Made by a program: the position numbers and the translations under genes. Positions 15,461 to 19,353 of a DNA stretch of 19,353 nucleotides are shown here, piece after piece. The notes beneath the pieces are model-generated. The model saw only the letters and a list, made by a program, of their open reading frames with translations. It had not been told where the DNA came from and ran no database searches. Numbering within the stretch: position 1 is the stretch's first letter; every line of letters starts with the position of its first letter. The DNA is from Fimimonas sp963619835 (lineage in GTDB: Bacteria; Bacillota; Clostridia; Christensenellales; CAG-314), in assembly GCA_963619835.1 (NCBI GenBank), contig CAVEYD010000022.1:1-19353 (forward strand), read 5' to 3'.

Positions 15461-16951
15461 ATGAAAAAAATCATTTCAACATTAGTTTTAATTGTACTTT
15501 GCCTTGCCGTTTTTGTCGGTTGTTCATATGGCGACGCATCGGGTGGCTACTATTTCAACGAATCAAAACTTGTTGCGACCGACGCTTCGTCCTACGTAAC
15601 CGAAGACGTCAACGAAAACAATTTTGTTTCCGCCACGTCGCAAGCCGAGTCCTATTTTTCCATGGATCGCAACACGTCGTCTTATTCGTACATGCGCAGA
15701 CAGGTAACAAACGGCTACTTGCCCAACAAAAACAATGTCCGTCTCGAAGAGTACGTAAATTATTTCAACTACAACTACACTCGCCCGACGGCAGACGATG
15801 TTTTTGCGTTCACAAACCAACTTTTTGCTTGTCCGTGGAACGCTCAACACAAAATTTTAACTATCGGTGTAGCGGCAGAAGAAGTAAATTTTTCCGCGCG
15901 CAAGCAAGCCAACATTGTATTTTTAATCGACACTTCCGGTAGCATGTACGGAGACGATCGTTTAGGACTTATCCAACAAGCCTTCACAATGCTACTCGAT
16001 TCGTTAAATGCAGCCGACACAATTTCCATTGTCACCTATGCAGGCGACAGCCGAATTGCCCTTCAAGGCGAATCGGGAAATAACAAAACCAAAATTGCCG
16101 CCATTTTATCCGATTTACAAGCCGAAGGTTCCACAAACGGCGAAGGCGGAATACAAAAAGCCTATGCCCTTGCCGAGCAGTATTTTGTCAGCGGTGGAAT
16201 AAATCGTGTAATTTTGGCAACCGATGGAGACTTCAATGTCGGCATCAGCAACAAAGATTCCTTAAAGTCCTTCATTTCCCAAAAGCGCGAAAGCGGAATT
16301 TATCTTTCCGTTTTAGGTGTCGGCATGGGCAACACCAACGACACAACCATGAAAACACTTGCGGAAAACGGCAACGGCAACTATGCTTATCTCGACACAA
16401 TCACCGAAGCTCGCAAAGTGCTTGTCGAAGAGCTTGGCGGAACGATGAATGTCGTAGCCAAAGATTGTAAAGCAAAAGTAGTGTTCAACAGTCAAATTGT
16501 CGAAAAATATCGTCTTATCGGTTACGAAACAAAGCTAATCTCGGCAGAAGAGTACGAGGACGAACAGACCGATGCAGGCGAAATTGGTAGCGGACACACC
16601 GTAACGGCAGTTTACGAAGTGGAACTCAAAGCCGATGCCACAACAGGCAACGTTGCCGAAATCGAAATCAGCTACAAAAAACCGTCCAATTCGCAGGACA
16701 ATCAAGATCAGTCCACAAAACAAAGTTCGGTTGTTCAGCTTGCCGACCTTACCGACACGCCAAGTGAAGACAGTGTATTTATCGGTTGTGTTGTCGAGTA
16801 CGGTTTGTTGCTTCGTCAGTCGGATTACAAAGCCGATGCGTCCTTCAATGCTGTCATCAATCGACTAAAATCATTGCAGTGCGTAAAGGACGATGCCTTC
16901 AAAGCAGAGTTTTTAACCCTTGTTCAAAAAGCATCCGAAATTTATCAGTAA
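15461..16951 (+). CDS. YfbK-like von Willebrand factor A domain lipoprotein
   Basis: 496 residues. The signal peptide MKKIISTLVLIVLCLAVFVGC ends in a lipobox with Cys21, so the protein is probably lipid-anchored outside the membrane. An N-terminal region typical of YfbK proteins (LEEYVNYFNYNYTRPTADD, ACPWNAQHKILTIGV) is followed by the VWA domain with the metal-site DTSGSM (157-162), the STNGEGGI segment and ATDGDFNVG (Asp255), then GNGNYAYLDT and a shortened DUF3520-like tail (DAGEIGSGHTVTAVYEVEL). VWA domains mediate metal-dependent protein binding; the partner is unknown. ATG 15461 is chosen because GGAGG (15451-15455) and the signal peptide start there. Confidence 0.92.
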   Translation: MKKIISTLVLIVLCLAVFVGCSYGDASGGYYFNESKLVATDASSYVTEDVNENNFVSATSQAESYFSMDRNTSSYSYMRRQVTNGYLPNKNNVRLEEYVNYFNYNYTRPTADDVFAFTNQLFACPWNAQHKILTIGVAAEEVNFSARKQANIVFLIDTSGSMYGDDRLGLIQQAFTMLLDSLNAADTISIVTYAGDSRIALQGESGNNKTKIAAILSDLQAEGSTNGEGGIQKAYALAEQYFVSGGINRVILATDGDFNVGISNKDSLKSFISQKRESGIYLSVLGVGMGNTNDTTMKTLAENGNGNYAYLDTITEARKVLVEELGGTMNVVAKDCKAKVVFNSQIVEKYRLIGYETKLISAEEYEDEQTDAGEIGSGHTVTAVYEVELKADATTGNVAEIEISYKKPSNSQDNQDQSTKQSSVVQLADLTDTPSEDSVFIGCVVEYGLLLRQSDYKADASFNAVINRLKSLQCVKDDAFKAEFLTLVQKASEIYQ

Positions 16952-16998
16952 CAAAATTTTTATTGCAACAAAAAGCTTAATCTAATCGGCAAACATTA

Positions 16999-17028
16999 AA
17001 AATAGGCGACAAAAATCGTCTATTTTTT
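16999..17028 (+). terminator. Terminator after the VWA gene
   Basis: AAAATAGGCGA (16999-17009) pairs with TCGTCTATTTT (17016-17026) over 11 bp with one G-T wobble, with a 6-base loop and a trailing T run. It separates the VWA gene from nadD. Confidence 0.8.
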
Positions 17029-17037
17029 GTAATTTAA

Positions 17038-17066
17038 TTGAGTTTTAAGCAAAAATAAGGTAAAAT
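17038..17066 (+). promoter_or_regulatory. nadD-yqeK promoter, probably giving a leaderless mRNA
   Basis: TTGAGT (17038-17043), a 17-base spacer and TAAAAT (17061-17066). Only seven bases separate the -10 box from the ATG at 17074, so the expected transcript start falls on or next to the start codon. The AAGG at 17057-17060 would lie upstream of that transcript start. Confidence 0.6.
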
Positions 17067-17073
17067 ACCAATT

Positions 17074-18162
17074 ATGAAAATAGGAATTTTTGGCGGAACG
17101 TTCAACCCCCCGCATTACTTTCACAAACAAATATTGTTAGAAGCTCAAAGTCAGCTCAATTTAGATAAGTTAATTGTCGTGCCAAGTGGCATGCCTTATC
17201 ACAAGTTTTGTGATGTTAGCAAACAAAATCGACTTGTCATGACAAAGCTTGCTTTTCAAGATATTGCCGAAGTGTCTCAAATTGACATCGACCGCCAAGG
17301 CAACACTTACACAGTTGACACCTTAAAACAGCTTAAAACCGTCTATCCAAACGACGACTTGTATTTTATCATCGGTGGCGACAGTTTGCGCGATTTTGAC
17401 AAGTGGCATTTGCCCCAAGAAATTGTCAAGTTGTGTACCCTTGCCGTAGCCGAACGTGCCGATTGTCCATTGCCTATTGCCGAAGTCGAGCAAAAGTACA
17501 ACTGTCAAATTGCCAAAATAAATGTTTTTCCAAGCGACGTTTCCAGTAGCGAAATTCGTCTTAGATATCAATTCGGTTTAGACAATGGTGCACTTGTTGA
17601 TCCTATAGTAGACATGTACATTTGCGACAATTGGTTGTATTCCAAATATTGTCCGCTTACCCACAAATTGCATGGTTATCTTACCGAAAAACGTTTTAGC
17701 CACACTTTTTATGTAACTATGCGCGGACTTTCTCTTGCAAACGAAGACGAGTACGAAAAAGTTTTTCTAACTTGCGCCCTTCACGATTGTGCCAAGTACA
17801 TTAAACCGCAAGATTATTCCAAGTACGGTTTTGTTCAGCCAAGCGACATGCCAGTTGAAGTCGTTCACGCATTTTTAGGAGCGCTTGTTGCCGAGCAAGA
17901 TTTTGGCATCACCGACAGCGAAATTCTCGATGCAATTCGCTATCACTGTACCGCCCGCCCCAACATGACAAGGTTAGAAAAAATCGTGTACGTTGCCGAT
18001 AAAACCGAAAAAACACGTCCTTACCCTGTCGAACACCTACTAAAAGGCAGTTTGGACGACATGTTCAAAGCTTGTCTAATCGAAGCCAACGAGTTTTGCT
18101 TGACAAATCATGGTCAAAACGTTTATTATCTTACACAACAAGCGTTAGATTTTTACAAATAA
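17074..18162 (+). CDS. nadD: Fused nicotinate-nucleotide adenylyltransferase / YqeK HD hydrolase
   Basis: 362 residues, two enzymes in one chain. Residues 1 to about 190 are NadD, which joins ATP to nicotinate mononucleotide in NAD synthesis: GGTFNPPHYFH (7-17) is the nucleotidyl-transfer motif and SSSEIR near 160 is the second ATP-binding motif. Residues about 195-362 are YqeK, an HD-domain hydrolase family with diadenosine tetraphosphatase activity in characterised members: His210 (RFSHTFYV), His237-Asp238 (LHDCAKY), His265 (VVHAF), His291 (RYHC) and Asp309 (YVADKTE). In most Bacillota these are two adjacent genes, nadD then yqeK; fused forms are known, for example in Mollicutes. The next gene is rsfS, as in the usual operon. 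Confidence 0.95.
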   Translation: MKIGIFGGTFNPPHYFHKQILLEAQSQLNLDKLIVVPSGMPYHKFCDVSKQNRLVMTKLAFQDIAEVSQIDIDRQGNTYTVDTLKQLKTVYPNDDLYFIIGGDSLRDFDKWHLPQEIVKLCTLAVAERADCPLPIAEVEQKYNCQIAKINVFPSDVSSSEIRLRYQFGLDNGALVDPIVDMYICDNWLYSKYCPLTHKLHGYLTEKRFSHTFYVTMRGLSLANEDEYEKVFLTCALHDCAKYIKPQDYSKYGFVQPSDMPVEVVHAFLGALVAEQDFGITDSEILDAIRYHCTARPNMTRLEKIVYVADKTEKTRPYPVEHLLKGSLDDMFKACLIEANEFCLTNHGQNVYYLTQQALDFYK

Positions 18163-18184
18163 TTTTTACATATAGGAGTAAACT

Positions 18185-18559
18185 ATGCCTAAAAAGCAAC
18201 AAGTTCAACAACCGCAACTCAGCCCGACGGTTAGTGCAATTTGTAAAGCACTTTCCGAAAAAATGGCAATCAACATAAAAATCGTAGACATTTCAACCAG
18301 TAGCGACATTGCCGACTATTTTATCATTTGTTCGGCAAAAAGTTGCGCCCAAGTAAAAGCAATTTTCTCTCACATGGAAGAGCAACTCGAAAAACTCGAC
18401 AAATTTGTCGTTCGTAAGGAGGGCGCAAGCGAAGGCAAGTGGATCGTTGCCGACTATGGCGACGTTATCGTTCACATTTTCCACAAAGATTTACGCGACA
18501 TGTACGCCCTTGAAAATTTGTGGGACAAAGGCGACAACGTAACCGTTTACGAAGACTAA
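18185..18559 (+). CDS. rsfS: Ribosomal silencing factor RsfS
   Basis: 124 residues. RsfS binds ribosomal protein uL14 and blocks subunit joining under starvation. The family core is clear: ADYFIICSAKSCAQVKAI, then VRKEGASEGKWIVADYGDVIVHIF and LENLWDKGD. AGGAG (18174-18178) sits 6 bases before the ATG. It lies 22 bases after nadD-yqeK, the conserved arrangement, so it is probably co-transcribed with it. Confidence 0.96.
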   Translation: MPKKQQVQQPQLSPTVSAICKALSEKMAINIKIVDISTSSDIADYFIICSAKSCAQVKAIFSHMEEQLEKLDKFVVRKEGASEGKWIVADYGDVIVHIFHKDLRDMYALENLWDKGDNVTVYED

Positions 18560-18597
18560 TTTTTACTTAAAAATTTGCTTTCAAAATCAAAATTTTA

Positions 18598-18630
18598 TGT
18601 GTTTTCACTAAATTTTTAGTAAAAAACGCA
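18598..18630. terminator. Imperfect inverted repeat between rsfS and queT
   Basis: TGTGTTTTCACTAAA (18598-18612) is nearly complementary to TTTAGTAAAAAACGCA (18615-18630), with mismatches in the middle. It is in the right place to end the rsfS transcript but lacks a proper T tract, so terminator function is doubtful. A TTGATA at 18635-18640 could be part of a queT promoter, but I could not find a convincing -10 box. Confidence 0.3.
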
Positions 18631-18662
18631 TAGTTTGATAAAAAACTTAAAAATTAAATAAT

Positions 18663-18719
18663 ACGATGGTAGTAGCCACCCATCGTGCCGCAAGGCAACC
18701 AAAAAACTACAAAAGGAAA
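18663..18719 (+). promoter_or_regulatory. Candidate preQ1 riboswitch (preQ1-I-like) upstream of queT
   Basis: Stem P1 is ACGATGG (18663-18669) with CCATCGT (18680-18686). Its 10-base loop contains GTAG (18672-18675) followed by C residues. An A-rich tail AAAAAACTAC (18701-18710) supplies CTAC to pair with the loop GTAG, forming the H-type pseudoknot that defines preQ1-I aptamers (the known B. subtilis aptamer ends in AAAAAACUAA). Unusually, a small hairpin GCC-GCAA-GGC (18687-18696) with a GNRA loop is inserted between P1 and the A-rich tail. The Shine-Dalgarno AAAAGGA (18711-18717) directly abuts the pseudoknot strand, which suggests translational control. The neighbour is a queuosine-precursor transporter gene, as expected. 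Confidence 0.75.
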
Positions 18720-18721
18720 GT

Positions 18722-18757
18722 TTGACAACGGCTTTGTCAAACAACAACAAAAATTGA
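18722..18757 (+). CDS. Possible 11-codon leader ORF coupled to queT
   Basis: TTG at 18722 lies 5 bases after AAAAGGA and opens a frame encoding MTTALSNNNKN, ending at TGA 18755-18757. That stop overlaps the TTG start of queT (18754) as TTGA, the arrangement seen in translationally coupled genes. An 8-bp hairpin, TTTGACAA (18721-18728) with TTGTCAAA (18734-18741), lies inside it. An alternative is a one-base sequence error that hides a simple queT start at 18722. Confidence 0.3.
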   Translation: MTTALSNNNKN

Positions 18758-19254
18758 AAAAAACAACAATTTATTTAGCTGTCAACGCCCTTGTTGCCGC
18801 ACTTTACGTTGCGCTAACATTGCCGTTCGGAGCTTTGGCAAGCAACCCTTACATTCAAATTCGCCCCGGTGAAGCTCTAACCGTTTTGCCATGTGTAATG
18901 CCTTACGTAATCCCGGGACTTGCCGTCGGTTGCATGATAAGCAACATTCCGTCTGCTTTTGGAATTTTAGACGTTTTACTCGGTACAACAATCACTGTAA
19001 TTGCAGGTTTTATCACCTCAAAACTAAAAAACAAGTGGCTTGCCCCCTTACCGCCCATTATTCTAAATGCGTTATTTTTGCCGGCTGTTTGGTTGTTGTC
19101 CTCGCTAACAACAGGCAACGTAACAACAACACTTACAGTTTACTTGTTGCAAACAGCGGGACTTTTAGTTTCTCAATCGGTAGTGTGTTACGGTTTAGGA
19201 ATTCCGCTAATTATCTTGACGGAAAAAAAGATTTTACCCTTACTCGAAAAATAA
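18754..19254 (+). CDS. queT: QueT-family queuosine precursor transporter
   Basis: 166 residues from TTG 18754, a polytopic membrane protein of the QueT family (substrate-binding component of an ECF-type vitamin transporter, thought to import queuosine precursors such as preQ1). Diagnostic segments are AALYVALTLPFG, IQIRPGEALTVLP, IPGLAVGCMISN and KNKWLAPLPPIILNA. I place the start at TTG 18754 (KKTTIYLAVNALVAAL follows, the usual family beginning). The upstream in-frame GTG at 18685 falls inside the riboswitch stem and would add a 23-residue tail unlike the family. No ATG, GTG or TTG lies in frame between the Shine-Dalgarno at 18711 and 18754. The ECF energising subunits are not in this window. 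Confidence 0.88.
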   Translation: MKKTTIYLAVNALVAALYVALTLPFGALASNPYIQIRPGEALTVLPCVMPYVIPGLAVGCMISNIPSAFGILDVLLGTTITVIAGFITSKLKNKWLAPLPPIILNALFLPAVWLLSSLTTGNVTTTLTVYLLQTAGLLVSQSVVCYGLGIPLIILTEKKILPLLEK

Positions 19255-19265
19255 TTATTGCTCAA

Positions 19266-19353
19266 AAAATATTGCCAAAAAAGATATCACATAAAAAATA
19301 TCGCTTAAAAGAAGATATCGCTAAAAAAAGATATTGTTTAATAAAGATATTTA
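19266..19353. repeat. Degenerate AAAGATATYG repeats after queT
   Basis: Six copies of an A-run followed by ATATYG-like words occur at 19269, 19284, 19298, 19315, 19331 and 19347, with a spacing of 14-17 bases, continuing to the window edge. There is no terminator visible after queT before the edge. Confidence 0.7.

Noticed and set aside
14998..15942. 314-codon + strand ORF overlapping the DUF1624 and VWA genes
   Set aside because: Out of frame with two supported genes, and its sequence is Cys/Arg/Phe-rich shadow translation through the 15-bp repeat array.
18685..18753. GTG 18685 as the queT start
   Set aside because: The codon lies in the P1 stem of the riboswitch, has no Shine-Dalgarno, and the added residues translate the aptamer tail.

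Overview
The window reads as a contig from a low-GC Bacillota-type bacterium (Clostridia/Bacilli grade, probably a metagenome-assembled genome because of a 10-N gap at 11251-11260). The basis is AT-rich intergenic DNA, strong Shine-Dalgarno sites, standard stop codons (TGA is used as stop) and the conserved phoH-pgpH-ybeY-era-recO gene order. Every convincing gene is on the + strand. I saw no tRNA, rRNA, IS element, prophage or CRISPR.

Layout. 1-634: non-coding AT-rich DNA ending in a clear promoter and a G/C-tract palindrome that looks like a copper-repressor operator. 635-3603: copper module, a Cu(I) P-type ATPase with a second metal-binding domain fused at its C-terminus, overlapping a CsoR-family repressor-like gene, then a strong terminator. 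3753-9049: housekeeping cluster phoH, pgpH (c-di-AMP phosphodiesterase family, lacking its usual extracellular domain), ybeY, era, recO, closed by two copies of one terminator hairpin. 9286-11065: a free-standing transcription unit for a TGS/uridine-kinase-like fusion protein. 11091-13723: rho (5' end lost in the N gap) and mnmA. 14027-16951: a DUF1624-type membrane acyltransferase-like protein and a YfbK-like VWA lipoprotein. 17038-18559: a fused NadD-YqeK protein and rsfS. 18663-19254: a preQ1-type riboswitch candidate and a QueT-family transporter gene.

The most interesting points are: (a) a perfectly placed internal Shine-Dalgarno and ATG in copA that would release a free 70-residue CopZ-like copper chaperone from the same mRNA; (b) a preQ1-I-like aptamer carrying an extra GNRA-capped hairpin in front of queT, where the Shine-Dalgarno serves an 11-codon leader ORF whose TGA overlaps the only sensible queT start (TTGA); (c) a CsoR-like repressor without the canonical Cu(I) ligands; (d) a PgpH without its sensor domain; (e) many long intergenic gaps each carrying their own short degenerate tandem repeat, with similar sequence apparently captured as protein linkers.

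How the genes work together: copA, CopZ and the repressor form a copper efflux unit. The phoH-recO block serves RNA processing, ribosome assembly, second-messenger turnover and DNA repair. The nadD-yqeK-rsfS block is the usual Bacillota NAD/nucleotide/ribosome-silencing neighbourhood with two genes fused. queT with its riboswitch is a self-contained queuosine-precursor uptake unit.
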